Assembly: GCA_943332615.1 (NCBI GenBank)
Contig: CALQQB010000029.1
Location: 1-50,675 of the forward strand
Reading direction: 5' to 3'
From: Phenylobacterium deserti
GTDB taxonomy: Bacteria; Pseudomonadota; Alphaproteobacteria; Caulobacterales; Caulobacteraceae
Length of the DNA: 50,675 nucleotides
The notes beneath the pieces are model-generated. The model saw only the letters and a program-made list of their open reading frames with translations. It was not told the DNA's origin and ran no database searches. Each line of letters begins with the position of its first letter. Position 1 is the first letter of the stretch. Below, piece by piece: positions 34,408-43,505 of the stretch. Position numbers and translations under genes: made by a program.

Positions 34408-34516
34408 GCGCGGCCTTTGGCGCGCCCCGCCGTGGCGGTCAAGCCAAGCCGCGCGCCCAGCGTCGCACGGTGTCCGCCGCCTCGGGATGGGCGACCGACC
34501 GTATGGTGGAAGCCGG

Positions 34517-34900
34517 CTAGGTGATCTCCAGGATCACACCGCCGGGATCGGGGAAATAGATCGAGGCCTGCTCGCCGTGGTTCTCGTCCCAGAAGGTCAC
34601 GCCGGCCGCCCGAAGCCGGCCGCGCCAGGCCTCGAAAGCAACCGCGCTCTCAGCGGCCAGGGCATAGTGGCGCGCATCGACCGGGACGCCGCGATAGTCC
34701 GGAGCCGGGGCGCCCTTCAGGGCTACGGTGATCAGTTCCTGCGGCCCGCCCAGGCCGAACACCATCATCAGCCAGGGAAATCCGTCCCAGTCGTCGCCGG
34801 TGAAGGCCTCAACCAATGGCAGACCCCGCACCTCCGTATAGAATTTCAGCGTCACTTCGGCGTCGCGCACGGGAAACGCGACGTGATCCGGCGTCAGCAT
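34517..34900 (-). CDS. VOC-family protein, possibly truncated by a nonsense codon
   Basis: 127 aa beginning MLTPDHVAFPVRDAEVTLKF, with FPWLMMVFGLGGPQELITVA and a C-terminal IYFPDPGGVILEIT that ends the VOC fold. GGAGG lies 7 nt before the ATG at 34900. After the stop (TAG, 34517–34519) the same frame stays open for 25 codons (PASTIRSVAHPEAADTVRRW then ARGLA). This reads like a typical VOC C-terminal tail, so the TAG may be a point mutation; the full frame would be 34439–34900. Substrate unknown. Confidence 0.8.
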   Translation of the reverse strand: MLTPDHVAFPVRDAEVTLKFYTEVRGLPLVEAFTGDDWDGFPWLMMVFGLGGPQELITVALKGAPAPDYRGVPVDARHYALAAESAVAFEAWRGRLRAAGVTFWDENHGEQASIYFPDPGGVILEIT

Positions 34901-35018
34901 TCCGATCCTCCCGCGCACAGCGTAACGCGTTCACCGAGCGGCGGCGCCAAGTCGCACCCGCAGGGCTGAAATACTGGTTTAAGGTCACGCCTTCGTGGGC
35001 CGACGGACGGGAAACGGG

Positions 35019-35672
35019 ATGGCCGAAAGTTCGACCGACAATCCCGAGCAGAAGCTCGAGCGACAGGCAGAACGACACCGCGAGGTCGAGCACAGGGTCA
35101 AGAACACCCTGCAGTTGATCTCGTCGATCGTTCTGCTGCAGGGTCGTCGCGCCAAGGACGACAGCGCCCGCCAGGCGCTGAAGGCCGTACAGCAACGTGT
35201 CGCCGCCGTCAGCGTCGCGCACCGTCACGTCGGCTGGAACGAGCATGGTGAGCGGGTGGAACTCGCCGCCCTGGTCCGCGAGATCGTGAACGACCTGGCA
35301 GGATCCGCGGGACGCGAGGGCGTCGCCATCGACCTTGAGCTTGAGCCGGTGACCATCGCCGGTCGCCAGGGCGCGCCGGTGGCACTGCTGGTCGCAGAGA
35401 CCGTGGGAAATGCGCTGCGCCACGCCTTCCCCGGCGAACGCTCCGGCCGCATTAGAGTGGCGCTACGCCGGATGCCGGACACCTTCGAGCTCAGCGTCTC
35501 CGACGACGGAATCGGCATGGCCGATGGCATGCAGGCAGCCGGTTTCGGCCTCAACGTCGTCCAACTGATGACCCAGCAACTGCGCGGCAGGCTCGCGATC
35601 GACTCGACACAGCCCGGCCTGCGGGTCTCCGTTTCCGTTCCGATGGACACCCAGGGCTTCGCTCGCGGCTGA
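35019..35672 (+). CDS. Orphan HisKA_2-type histidine kinase without sensor domain
   Basis: 217 aa. A HisKA_2 dimerisation/phosphoacceptor helix with EHRVKNTLQLISSIVLLQGR places the acceptor at His25. A HATPase_c domain follows, with N-box ETVGNALRHAFPG, G1 SDDGIGM and G2 GFGLNVVQLM. There is no PAS, GAF or membrane segment at the N-terminus, so it is a bare catalytic unit. No response regulator is adjacent. Kinases of this class act in the alphaproteobacterial general stress response and light or redox sensing. I chose ATG 35019; a GTG at 34995 is possible. Confidence 0.82.
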   Translation: MAESSTDNPEQKLERQAERHREVEHRVKNTLQLISSIVLLQGRRAKDDSARQALKAVQQRVAAVSVAHRHVGWNEHGERVELAALVREIVNDLAGSAGREGVAIDLELEPVTIAGRQGAPVALLVAETVGNALRHAFPGERSGRIRVALRRMPDTFELSVSDDGIGMADGMQAAGFGLNVVQLMTQQLRGRLAIDSTQPGLRVSVSVPMDTQGFARG

Positions 35673-35807
35673 GCCGGGGCGCTGGCGCCTCAAGTCTGAC
35701 TGGGACGGCGATGGCATGGCCCAGGCCGGGCCCGCCCCCGCACCGGACTAGCCACGGACTGGCCGGGGCCGTAAGTCCTCCCGCAGGACGCGCGGAGACA
35801 GTTCGGC

Positions 35808-38102
35808 ATGACGGATCGGTTGGCGGCTGCGCAGGCGGCTTTGGGCGCAGGCCAGCGCGATGAGGCGATCGAGCACCTGACGGCCGCGATCGTCGAAAAT
35901 CCGGCTCGCCCGGCGCAAATCTACCGCGCCCTCGTGGTCCAGCTCTACAATGCTGGGCGCTTCGATGAGGGCGAGACGACCGCCGCCAAGGCCCTGGAGC
36001 GCTTTCCCAAGGACTACGACCTGCTCAACACCCGTGGCGTCCTGCTGCGCAAACTGAAGCGCCACCCCGAGGCGGCGAGGTCGCTGGAGGCGGCAGTCAA
36101 GCTGAACCCCAAGTCCCCTGCGGCGCAGCAGAACCTGGGCAATGTGCTGCTCGACCTGGGCGAAGGCGCCAAGGCCGAGTCGGTGTTCACCCGCCTGGTA
36201 CGCCAGGAGCCACGAAATTCGGAGTACCTGCGCCAACTGGGGCGCGCGCTGCTCAAGCAGGGACGGATCGAGCCGGGGCTTACCCGCCTTCGGCAAGCCA
36301 TCACCATCAAGCGTGACAATCTGGACGCCTGGCTGGACCTGATCGGCACGCTCAACGACGAACAGCGCAGCGCAGAGGCCGAAGAGACGTTCGACAAAGC
36401 GATCGCGGCCAACCCCGGCAACGTCCGACTCCTCGAGGGCAAGGTCATCGTCCTGCGCCGCTCGGGCCAGGCGCAGCGCGCGCAGGCCTTCATGGAAGAG
36501 CTGTTGCCGGCCAACGGCGACGCCGCCTGGCTGCATCACCAGTTAGGCGCGCTGATCACCGACGGGGACCGTCCACGCGCCACCCAACTGCTGCGCCGCG
36601 CTGTCGAGCTCGCGCCCGATCGCCTGGATTTCGCGGCCAGCCTGATTGAGACCCTGGAGCGCAATCGTCAGGGCGATGAGGGTGGCCACATCGAAGAGGC
36701 TTACCACCTCGCCAAAGACCTGCTGCCCCGACGCGCGGAGCTCAACGAGGCGGCGACCAAGATCTTCAGCGAGGTCTTCCTTCGTGTCTGCGACTTCGAC
36801 GCCCTGGACGCGATCGGCGACTTTCGCACCCTCGGCCGCGCCTGGGCCGGCACCGGGCGTCATTCCGCCCTCCTCAAGCAGCTCTCGCGCATCCGGACCG
36901 ACGAGGACCGCACCGAACTCGTGGAGCAGCACCGGATCTGGGGCCGGGACGTCGAGCGCTACGCGACGCGCCGCCCCATCAAGCGACCGCCGCCGCAGCC
37001 GCGCGGCGACAAGATCCGGCTGGGGTTCATGTCGTCGGACCTGCGTCAGCACCCTGTGGGCTATTTCGCCCTGCCGCTGTTCGACCACATCGACAGCGAG
37101 CGGTTCGAAGTCTTCGTCTACTCCTACTTCACCGGCCAGGAAGATGCGGCCCAGCGGCTGATCGCCTCCAAGGTCAGCGCCTACCGCTGGTGGCCGGATA
37201 TCAGCGTGGTCGAAGCCGCCGAGCGGATCGCCGACGACCACCTCGACATCCTGATCGAGCTGGGCGGCTCCACCCACATGAACCGGCTGGACGTGATGGC
37301 CTACCGCCCGGCGCCGCTGCAGGCCAGCTGGCTCGGCTATCCGCACTCGGCCGGCCTGTCGACGATCGACTATTTCGTTTGCGATCCCTACAGCCTGCCC
37401 ACCAACCCGGACTATCTGATTGAGACGCCCCTGGTGATGCCGGAGACTTGGTTGGCGCTGGGTCGGGCCTTCTTTTCCGACACCAACCCGATCACCCCGG
37501 GCCTGCCGTCAGAGCGCAAGAGCTACGTCACCTTCGGCACCGCCAACAACCCGCACAAATATAGCCGCGAGGTGCTGCGAGCGTGGGCCCGGGTCGTGGC
37601 GGCTGTGCCCGACTCGCGATTCGCCGTTATCCGGCCCGAGGGCAGTGGCGCCACCTTCCGCGAGAACTTTCGCGCTCAGTTCGCCCTGGAGGGTGTCAGC
37701 CCGGACCGGATCAGGTTCCACCCCGTCCGCGGCGCCCACCTGCCCTTCTACAACGAGCTCGACATCAGCCTGGACCCATTCCCGCTCACCGGCGGCACCA
37801 CCACCGCCGAGAGCCTCTGGATGGGCGTCCCCCTGGTCAGTATGAAGGGCAAGATGTTCCACGAACGGCTCAGCTACTCGATCCTCTCGAACGCTGGCCT
37901 CGGCGACCTCGTCGCCAGCGACATGGACGAATACCAGCGGCTGGCAGTGGCGCTGGCCGCCGACACCGAGCGCCGTCGCGACCTGCGCACGACACTGCGA
38001 GATCGCCTGCGCAGCAGCCCGCTGGGCCAGACTGAGCAGTTCGCGAAGGACTTCTACGACATGATCCACCGCGCGGTGAGCCAGCGGTCGGGGAAGGCCT
38101 AG
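35808..38102 (+). CDS. TPR-GT41 protein (O-GlcNAc-transferase/SPINDLY-like glycosyltransferase)
   Basis: 764 aa. Residues 1–300 are TPR helices, including YDLLNTRGVLLRKLKRHPEA and PAAQQNLGNVLLDLGEGAKA. From about 390 comes a GT41 catalytic domain: IRLGFMSSDLRQHPVGYF, ILIELGGSTHMNRLDVMAYR, the OGT block SWLGYPHSAGLSTIDYFVCD and the C-terminal DPFPLTGGTTTAESLWMGVP. Bacterial TPR-GT41 proteins glycosylate proteins; Caulobacter FlmG of this class glycosylates flagellin. It is the only GT41 here and faces the sugar-nucleotide operon. The C-terminal stop shares a CTAG with the convergent neighbour. Confidence 0.9.
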   Translation: MTDRLAAAQAALGAGQRDEAIEHLTAAIVENPARPAQIYRALVVQLYNAGRFDEGETTAAKALERFPKDYDLLNTRGVLLRKLKRHPEAARSLEAAVKLNPKSPAAQQNLGNVLLDLGEGAKAESVFTRLVRQEPRNSEYLRQLGRALLKQGRIEPGLTRLRQAITIKRDNLDAWLDLIGTLNDEQRSAEAEETFDKAIAANPGNVRLLEGKVIVLRRSGQAQRAQAFMEELLPANGDAAWLHHQLGALITDGDRPRATQLLRRAVELAPDRLDFAASLIETLERNRQGDEGGHIEEAYHLAKDLLPRRAELNEAATKIFSEVFLRVCDFDALDAIGDFRTLGRAWAGTGRHSALLKQLSRIRTDEDRTELVEQHRIWGRDVERYATRRPIKRPPPQPRGDKIRLGFMSSDLRQHPVGYFALPLFDHIDSERFEVFVYSYFTGQEDAAQRLIASKVSAYRWWPDISVVEAAERIADDHLDILIELGGSTHMNRLDVMAYRPAPLQASWLGYPHSAGLSTIDYFVCDPYSLPTNPDYLIETPLVMPETWLALGRAFFSDTNPITPGLPSERKSYVTFGTANNPHKYSREVLRAWARVVAAVPDSRFAVIRPEGSGATFRENFRAQFALEGVSPDRIRFHPVRGAHLPFYNELDISLDPFPLTGGTTTAESLWMGVPLVSMKGKMFHERLSYSILSNAGLGDLVASDMDEYQRLAVALAADTERRRDLRTTLRDRLRSSPLGQTEQFAKDFYDMIHRAVSQRSGKA

Positions 38103-38752
38103 AGTCGGAAGTATTCCTGCAGCAGATCGGCCGGCCGGGGCTGGAAGGCTAGGTCGGTTCCGACGCTACGGAACGCGATAACGCCGGGCGGCACCGTCCT
38201 GTTCACCGCGCTGGTCCCCTGGCTCAGCACCGCGTCATTGCCGATGATCGAGCGGCCAATGACGGCGGTGTTGGGATAGAGCACGACCCGGTCGCCGATG
38301 ACGGGAATCTGGTCCTTGTGCCGGCCAACCGTCGAGTTCTGGTAGAGGACCAGGTAGTTCCCATAGGTGGCCTTGGCCAGCACGATGCCCACCGAGTGGC
38401 CGATGTAGAACACCTCCGGCATGGCGATCTCGTAAAACAGGTCGATGCCGTTCAGCGCCTTGTTCATCAGGAACAGCCGTGTCGCCGCCGCCGTGTCGCC
38501 GGAGCGCCGGTGGATCGTGTTGGAGAGGTAGTAGAGGAAGATGCAATGCTGCGAGGACTGCAGCACGTTGAACTGGTCCATCCGCCAGGGCGCGCAGGCG
38601 TTGATGCAGACATGCATCCGCGCCAGGGCCTCATCCAGGTGGGCGTCCACGGCGGCGCGGAACGCCGCCTCCCGCCCGTCCGGCACGATCGCGGCGCACT
38701 GGGCGGTCAGGTAGCCGACCAGGCTCTCGCGGGTGTGGTCCAGCAGCTTCAC
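38099..38752 (-). CDS. Left-handed beta-helix acyltransferase, serine-acetyltransferase-like
   Basis: 217 aa starting at GTG. The helical N-terminal half (HLDEALARMHVCINACAPWR) leads to hexapeptide coils (IGHSVGIVLAKATYGNYLVL, DRVVLYPNTAVIGRSIIGND). The architecture is that of CysE, but the sequence is divergent and the gene ends a polysaccharide operon. O-acetylation of a sugar is therefore as likely as cysteine synthesis. GTGA overlap with the ketoreductase gene shows coupling. Confidence 0.75.
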   Translation of the reverse strand: MKLLDHTRESLVGYLTAQCAAIVPDGREAAFRAAVDAHLDEALARMHVCINACAPWRMDQFNVLQSSQHCIFLYYLSNTIHRRSGDTAAATRLFLMNKALNGIDLFYEIAMPEVFYIGHSVGIVLAKATYGNYLVLYQNSTVGRHKDQIPVIGDRVVLYPNTAVIGRSIIGNDAVLSQGTSAVNRTVPPGVIAFRSVGTDLAFQPRPADLLQEYFRL

Positions 38753-39555
38753 GCCTTCAGCCCTTCAAGATAGGCGGCCACCACATCCTTCACCGGCCGG
38801 GCGCGGACGCCAAGGGCGGCGAGCCGGGTGGCCATGGCGTTGGGCGGCGGGACCGGGTTGGCGCCGCTCGTGAACTTCACCCACCAGCCGGCGGTCTCGA
38901 AGACGCGGGCGATATCAGCGTTGGTGGTGAGCGCGCCAGCGGCGACATTATAGACCTGGGGTTGGCCGCCGGCGATGGCGATCAGGGCGTCCACGGTGTC
39001 GTCCAGGTGGATGTAGTCGCGGGCTATGTTGGGGCTGCTCTCGAGCACCAGGTCCCGCGTCCCGCGCGCCGCGATCAGCCATTCTGACAGGAAGCCCGGC
39101 GCTCCGTCTGTCCAGTCGAAGACGTTGGAGAGCCGCGCCACCGCACCGCGGCCCCCGGTTCGCGCGATCGTCAGGTTCTCGCCCAAGGCTTTGGAGAGGT
39201 CGTAGACGCAGCGCGGGTCGGCCGGATCGAACACCAGCGGCTCGGCCTCATGCGACTCGGCCTTGCGCTGGCCGTCATAGAGCCGTGTCGAGGAGCAGTA
39301 GACCAGGCGCTCGAAATGGTCGGCGCGGATCACCTCGCTGACCAGGCTGGCGTGGGCCTCGACGGTGTCGAAGGGGCGGCGGTCGTAGTCGGCAGTCAGG
39401 CCAGCGCAGTAGAAGACCAGGCCCAGCTCGCGGGTCAGAAGCTCCGGGTCGCCCTTCGCCGGCGCATAGACCTCCCAGCCGTCGCCTCGCAGTCGGGTCG
39501 CCAGGCGCGCGCCGACGAACCCCGCCGCTCCGACAACTGTCGCCAGTCCCGCCAA
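38749..39555 (-). CDS. NAD-dependent epimerase/dehydratase-family sugar reductase
   Basis: A 268-aa extended SDR. The Rossmann motif is GAAGFVG, and YCSSTRLYDG with YDLSKALGE gives the Ser–Tyr–Lys triad. ARDYIHLDDTVDAL is the usual substrate-loop segment. In this operon the expected job is reduction of a 4-keto sugar nucleotide to the final CDP-hexose, analogous to TylC2/RmlD-type reductases. The start is TTG at 39555, 3 nt after the FkbM stop. Confidence 0.82.
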   Translation of the reverse strand: MAGLATVVGAAGFVGARLATRLRGDGWEVYAPAKGDPELLTRELGLVFYCAGLTADYDRRPFDTVEAHASLVSEVIRADHFERLVYCSSTRLYDGQRKAESHEAEPLVFDPADPRCVYDLSKALGENLTIARTGGRGAVARLSNVFDWTDGAPGFLSEWLIAARGTRDLVLESSPNIARDYIHLDDTVDALIAIAGGQPQVYNVAAGALTTNADIARVFETAGWWVKFTSGANPVPPPNAMATRLAALGVRARPVKDVVAAYLEGLKA

Positions 39556-39558
39556 GCC

Positions 39559-40650
39559 CTAGAGCCCCCCGATCGGATGGTGCAGCTTGGGGTCCTTGTG
39601 GCGCAGGTACTTGGGGCTGACGTCGCGCACGATCGCATAGCCAGGGCCGTCGAACACCGCCGGGTCCTTCACCGCCACCATGTTGAACCCGTGCGGCGGG
39701 CCCTCAAGATGGATCGCATCCATCGGGATCAGCTCGACCGGCCGGCCCGCCAGGTCGTAGTTCGAGTTGAAGTCGCGCAGGCCATAGAGGCTGTAGCCAT
39801 GGCCCGTCAGCAGCCGGGCGATCGGCGTATTGGCCAGGCCGTTCGACCAGTCGACGTAGTGGCGGTGGACCTCGAACAGGATGTTCGGCGCCTGACCCTT
39901 GGGTTGCGCCAGGAAGGGCTCCGCGCCCTGCAGCGCGCCCAGTTCCGCCCCTTCGATGTCGAGGACGATCAGGTCCAACTTCAGGACCCCCTGGGCAGTC
40001 AGGTAGTCGGCGATGGTCACCGTCTTGAAGGTGTCGTCACCCGCTTCGGCGACCTCGGCGTTGGCGAAGCTGTCATAGCCCACCAGTTTCAGGTTGGTGG
40101 TGCTGTCGTGCCACAGGCCCTCGGGGCGCGGCAGGACGTTGGTCAGCCCGTTCAGCTCGGCGTTCCGCATCAGCATACCGCGCTGCTGGGTGTTCGGCTC
40201 GAAAGCGTGGACCACCCCGCCGTTCCCTGCGATCTCCCTGGCGATCAGCACCGCGTGGTCGCCGAAATAGGCGCCGCCGATCACCACCTGCCGTTTACCC
40301 TTAGCGAGGTTCACCAGGATGCGGCTGGTCTGGGGTTCCCAGGCGTGGTCCGGGTGTTCCGGCTGCGACATGACGAAGTCGCGGGCGATCTTGGAGCGGT
40401 AGAGGAACTCGAAGGTCACACCGCTGGACAGCGTCTTCCGCACCACCTGATCGTCGTCGTACATCGCATCGACCAGCGGGCCGGTCAGCTCTTCGCGCAC
40501 GTCTACGCCGGGCGCCTGGATCTGGCCTTCGAAGGCGATGAGCTGTCGGACCATGGCCTGGCGCCAAGCCTCGGTCTCTCCGATCCGTGCCAGCGCCTCG
40601 AGCGCTTTTTCATTCGCCATCAGTCTCAAGGTCCGTCGTTTGAGCGGCAT
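39559..40650 (-). CDS. FkbM-family methyltransferase
   Basis: 363 aa from the ATG at 40650. A later ATG at 40620, giving MANEKALEALARIGE, is equally possible, as neither has a clear Shine-Dalgarno. The SAM domain shows VVIGGAYFGDHAVLIAREIA, VVHAFEPNTQQRGMLMRNAE, the FkbM-typical KLDLIVLDIEGAELGALQGA and ILFEVHRHY. It O-methylates a hydroxyl, here presumably on the surface sugar. It sits in the seven-gene operon with small gaps on both sides. Confidence 0.85.
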   Translation of the reverse strand: MPLKRRTLRLMANEKALEALARIGETEAWRQAMVRQLIAFEGQIQAPGVDVREELTGPLVDAMYDDDQVVRKTLSSGVTFEFLYRSKIARDFVMSQPEHPDHAWEPQTSRILVNLAKGKRQVVIGGAYFGDHAVLIAREIAGNGGVVHAFEPNTQQRGMLMRNAELNGLTNVLPRPEGLWHDSTTNLKLVGYDSFANAEVAEAGDDTFKTVTIADYLTAQGVLKLDLIVLDIEGAELGALQGAEPFLAQPKGQAPNILFEVHRHYVDWSNGLANTPIARLLTGHGYSLYGLRDFNSNYDLAGRPVELIPMDAIHLEGPPHGFNMVAVKDPAVFDGPGYAIVRDVSPKYLRHKDPKLHHPIGGL

Positions 40651-40675
40651 CTCTAGCAGATCGCCGCGGGAGGTC

Positions 40676-41206
40676 TCAGCCCTGGTAGTCAGGATAGGCG
40701 GCGTCACGCACCGAGATGAGCTGCGGCCTGGCCGGCCACTCGATCTCGAAGGCGGGATCATCCCAGCGGACGCCAGCCTCGTGGCCGGGCCGATAGGCCG
40801 GGGTGATCTGGTAGAGCACGTCGGTGTCCGGCTCCAGGGTCAGGTAACCGTGGGCGACGCCCTCGGGGATCAGCAGCGCGGAGAGATCGTCGCCTGAGAG
40901 CTCGGCGGCGGTCCACGCGTGGTGCGTCCGGCTGCCGGGCCGCAGGTCCACCGCCACGTCGAAGACACGGCCGCGGGTCACCCGCACCAGTTTCGTCTCG
41001 GCATGGGGCGCCGCCTGGTAGTGCAGGCCGCGCAGGGTGCCCACGGTCGGATTGCGCGACAGGCTGGTCTGGACCGGCATGAACGGGAAGCCCGCCTTGG
41101 CGAAATCATCCGGACAGTGCAGGCGCGCGAAGAGGCCACGCTCGTCGCCATGCGGCCGCGCCTCGATCCGCATCACCCCGTCGATCGCCGTGCGCTGGAA
41201 GTCCAT
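40676..41206 (-). CDS. RmlC-like sugar 3,5-epimerase (cupin)
   Basis: 176 aa: HGDERGLFARLHCPDDFA, SLSRNPTVGTLRGLHYQ, GRVFDVAVDLRPGS and IPEGVAHGYLTLEPDTDVLYQ. These are the RmlC landmarks, with the catalytic His in LRGLHYQ and the Tyr region near Y-Q-I-T. It acts on a 4-keto-6-deoxyhexose nucleotide, here expected to be CDP-linked. The start ATG overlaps the C-methyltransferase stop by one base (TGATG). Confidence 0.87.
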   Translation of the reverse strand: MDFQRTAIDGVMRIEARPHGDERGLFARLHCPDDFAKAGFPFMPVQTSLSRNPTVGTLRGLHYQAAPHAETKLVRVTRGRVFDVAVDLRPGSRTHHAWTAAELSGDDLSALLIPEGVAHGYLTLEPDTDVLYQITPAYRPGHEAGVRWDDPAFEIEWPARPQLISVRDAAYPDYQG

Positions 41207-42453
41207 CAGTCGAGCACCAGCGTCACCGGAGAGGCCACCACGAAGCGGCCGCCCCATTCGGAGATGAAACTGAGTTGTTTCGTGATTTCATCCTTCAGGT
41301 TCCAGGGCAGGATCAGCACGAAGTCGGGCCGCAGCAGTCGCACCGCCTCAGGCGCCTTTACCGGCACATGGCTGCCGGGGAGATAGCGGCCCTGTTTGGC
41401 GGGATTGGCGTCGTAGACTTCCAGGATGTCGTCGCGGGTAGCGTGACAGTAGTTGAGGAAGGTGTTGCCCTTGGCCGCCGCGCCATAGGCCGCGACCCCC
41501 AGGCTGTCATCCTCGGCCTGCCGCAGGAAGGCCAGGAAGCTCTCGCGCATCGCCTCGACCCGGACCGCAAAGCCGTCGTAGGTCTCGACCCTGCCCAGGC
41601 CGGCCGCGGTCTCGGTGGCGCGCAAGCTTCGCAGGGCGTCGGTCTCCTGATGACCGGCGGCGATGTGGCAGCAGAACAGCCGCAGCGACCCGCCATGGGT
41701 AGGCAGAAGTTCGACATCGAAAGCCCGGATGCCATGAGCGGCGAGAATTCTTTCTACCGAAAGTAGTGACAAATATGAATAATGCTCATGGTAGATCGTG
41801 TCGAACTGGACCTGCTCGATCAGGTTCAGGAGGTGCGGGAATTCGAAGGTCAGGACGCCTTCGGGCTTCAGGACGTGCCGGAAGCCGCCGACAAATTCGT
41901 TGAGCTCGGGGACGTGGGCCAGCACGTTGTTGGCGGCCATCAGGTCGGCGCGGTCGCCGCGGGCAGCCAGCGCCTTACCGGTCTCGGCGTTGAAGAACAC
42001 CACATCGGTGCGCACCCCGATGGCGCGGGCGGCCTCGGCGGTGTTGGCGGTGGGCTCGATGCCCAGCACGGGGATGCCCTTGGCCAGGAAGTGCTTCAGC
42101 AGATAGCCGTCGTTGCTGGCCACCTCGACCACCAGCGAACCCGGCCCCAGGCCGAACCGCTCGGTCATCGCCTCGGCATAGCGGCGGGCGTGCTCCACCC
42201 AGCCCGGTGAGAAGGACGAGAAGTAGGCATAGGTCTCGTCGAAGATCGCCTCGGCCGGCACCTCGTGGTCGGCCTGCACCAGGAAGCAGGCGTCGCAGAC
42301 CTTGGTGTGCAGCGGATAGACGGGCTCGTTCCCGGCCGCCAGCTGCTCCGGCGTCAGATAGCTGTTGGCCAGGGGCTGCAGGCCCAGGTCCAGGAAGGTG
42401 CGCGTCAGCGGCGCGCGGCAGAATCGACAACGGGAAGTGGGCTGGGGACTCAT
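41206..42453 (-). CDS. Sugar C-3 methyltransferase (TylC3/TcaB9-like)
   Basis: 415 aa in three parts. The N-terminal zinc domain has RCRFCRAPL and KVCDACFLVQ. The SAM domain holds LVVEVASNDGYLLKHFLAKG. The C-terminal Methyltransf_14 domain ends GGRFVVASPVTLVLD. The catalytic motif YHEHYSYLS (about 222–230) supplies the Glu-His dyad used by NDP-4-keto-hexose C3-methyltransferases. The product is a 3-C-methyl branched 4-keto-6-deoxy sugar. The start overlaps the rfbG stop by 4 nt. Codons around the YHEHYS block are strikingly AT-rich (41741–41790, 18 of 50 bases G or C). Confidence 0.87.
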   Translation of the reverse strand: MSPQPTSRCRFCRAPLTRTFLDLGLQPLANSYLTPEQLAAGNEPVYPLHTKVCDACFLVQADHEVPAEAIFDETYAYFSSFSPGWVEHARRYAEAMTERFGLGPGSLVVEVASNDGYLLKHFLAKGIPVLGIEPTANTAEAARAIGVRTDVVFFNAETGKALAARGDRADLMAANNVLAHVPELNEFVGGFRHVLKPEGVLTFEFPHLLNLIEQVQFDTIYHEHYSYLSLLSVERILAAHGIRAFDVELLPTHGGSLRLFCCHIAAGHQETDALRSLRATETAAGLGRVETYDGFAVRVEAMRESFLAFLRQAEDDSLGVAAYGAAAKGNTFLNYCHATRDDILEVYDANPAKQGRYLPGSHVPVKAPEAVRLLRPDFVLILPWNLKDEITKQLSFISEWGGRFVVASPVTLVLD

Positions 42454-43505
42454 GAGGCGCTCTCGTAGCCCTCGATCTCCTCCAGGCACAAGCGATGGGC
42501 GTCCTCGCCAGCGGCCTGACGGCGATACCAGTCCATGGTCAGCGCCACCGCGCGGGGCGCATCGAGGCGACTTTCAAATCCCAGCGCCCGCCGGGCGAGA
42601 CTGGCGTCGATGGCCAGGGTCTGAGCTTCGAGCGACCTTGGGTCCGGCTCGTGGCGCCACGGCTGGCCATCCAGGGCCTCGACGCCCAGGGTCGCTAGCT
42701 CGCCCACGCTGACCTGCGCACCGCCTGGCCTCGGGCCGAAGTTCAGCGCGCGCGGGGCGTCCGGATCGGTCGCCAGCGCCTGCAGGTGGGCGAAATAGCC
42801 GGCCAGGCAGTCCAGCACATGCTGCCAGGGGCGCGTGGCCTCCGGATGGCGCAACACCACCTGCTCGCCGGCGCGGGCGGCGCGCACGATGTCGGCCACC
42901 AGCCGGTCGCGGGAGAAGTCGCCGCCGCCGATGACGTTGCCGCCACGCGCCGTACCCACCGGCACGTCCGCGAAATAGCTCCTGGCAAAACTCTGCACGA
43001 CGATCTCCGCGGCCGCCTTCGAGGCGGAATAGGGATCCTTGCCGCCCAGGTTGTCGCCCTCGGCGAACGCCCGGCCGGTCTCGTGATTGGCGTAGACCTT
43101 GTCCGAGGTGATCACGAGCACACCCTGCAATCCGACCTGCGCGCGCAGCGCCTGAAGCAGGTTGGCCGTGCCCATGACGTTGGTGGCGAAGGTCCCGATC
43201 GGGTCCTCCACCGAGGTTCGTACGATCGGCTGGGCGGCCATGTGCAGCACCAGGTCGAAGGCGCGGCCGTCCAGCGCCGCGGCGATCGCCGCCGGGTCGC
43301 GCAGGTCGGCGAGGTGCGACTCGGTCCGGCCCGCGACGCCGGCCAGGGTGAACAGGTTCGGCTGGGTGTCCGGCGCCAGGGACAGCCCGGTCACCCGCGC
43401 GCCCATCCGCGCCAGCCAGATCGCCGCCCAGGAGCCCTTGAACCCGGTGTGCCCCGTCAGCAGGACCCGCTTGCCGCTCCAGAATGGCGAATCTACCGCC
43501 GCCAC
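42450..43505 (-). CDS. rfbG: CDP-glucose 4,6-dehydratase
   Basis: 351 aa from a GTG at 43505. SDR motif LLTGHTGFKGSWAAIWL, then LVLHMAAQPIVRTSVEDPI, VITSDKVYANHETGRAF and the catalytic Tyr–Lys pair in DPYSASKAAAEI are typical of RfbG. It converts CDP-glucose to CDP-4-keto-6-deoxyglucose. A GTG at 43526 would give seven more residues. The 43505 start overlaps the rfbF stop by 13 nt, consistent with coupling. Confidence 0.92.
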   Translation of the reverse strand: MAAVDSPFWSGKRVLLTGHTGFKGSWAAIWLARMGARVTGLSLAPDTQPNLFTLAGVAGRTESHLADLRDPAAIAAALDGRAFDLVLHMAAQPIVRTSVEDPIGTFATNVMGTANLLQALRAQVGLQGVLVITSDKVYANHETGRAFAEGDNLGGKDPYSASKAAAEIVVQSFARSYFADVPVGTARGGNVIGGGDFSRDRLVADIVRAARAGEQVVLRHPEATRPWQHVLDCLAGYFAHLQALATDPDAPRALNFGPRPGGAQVSVGELATLGVEALDGQPWRHEPDPRSLEAQTLAIDASLARRALGFESRLDAPRAVALTMDWYRRQAAGEDAHRLCLEEIEGYESAS

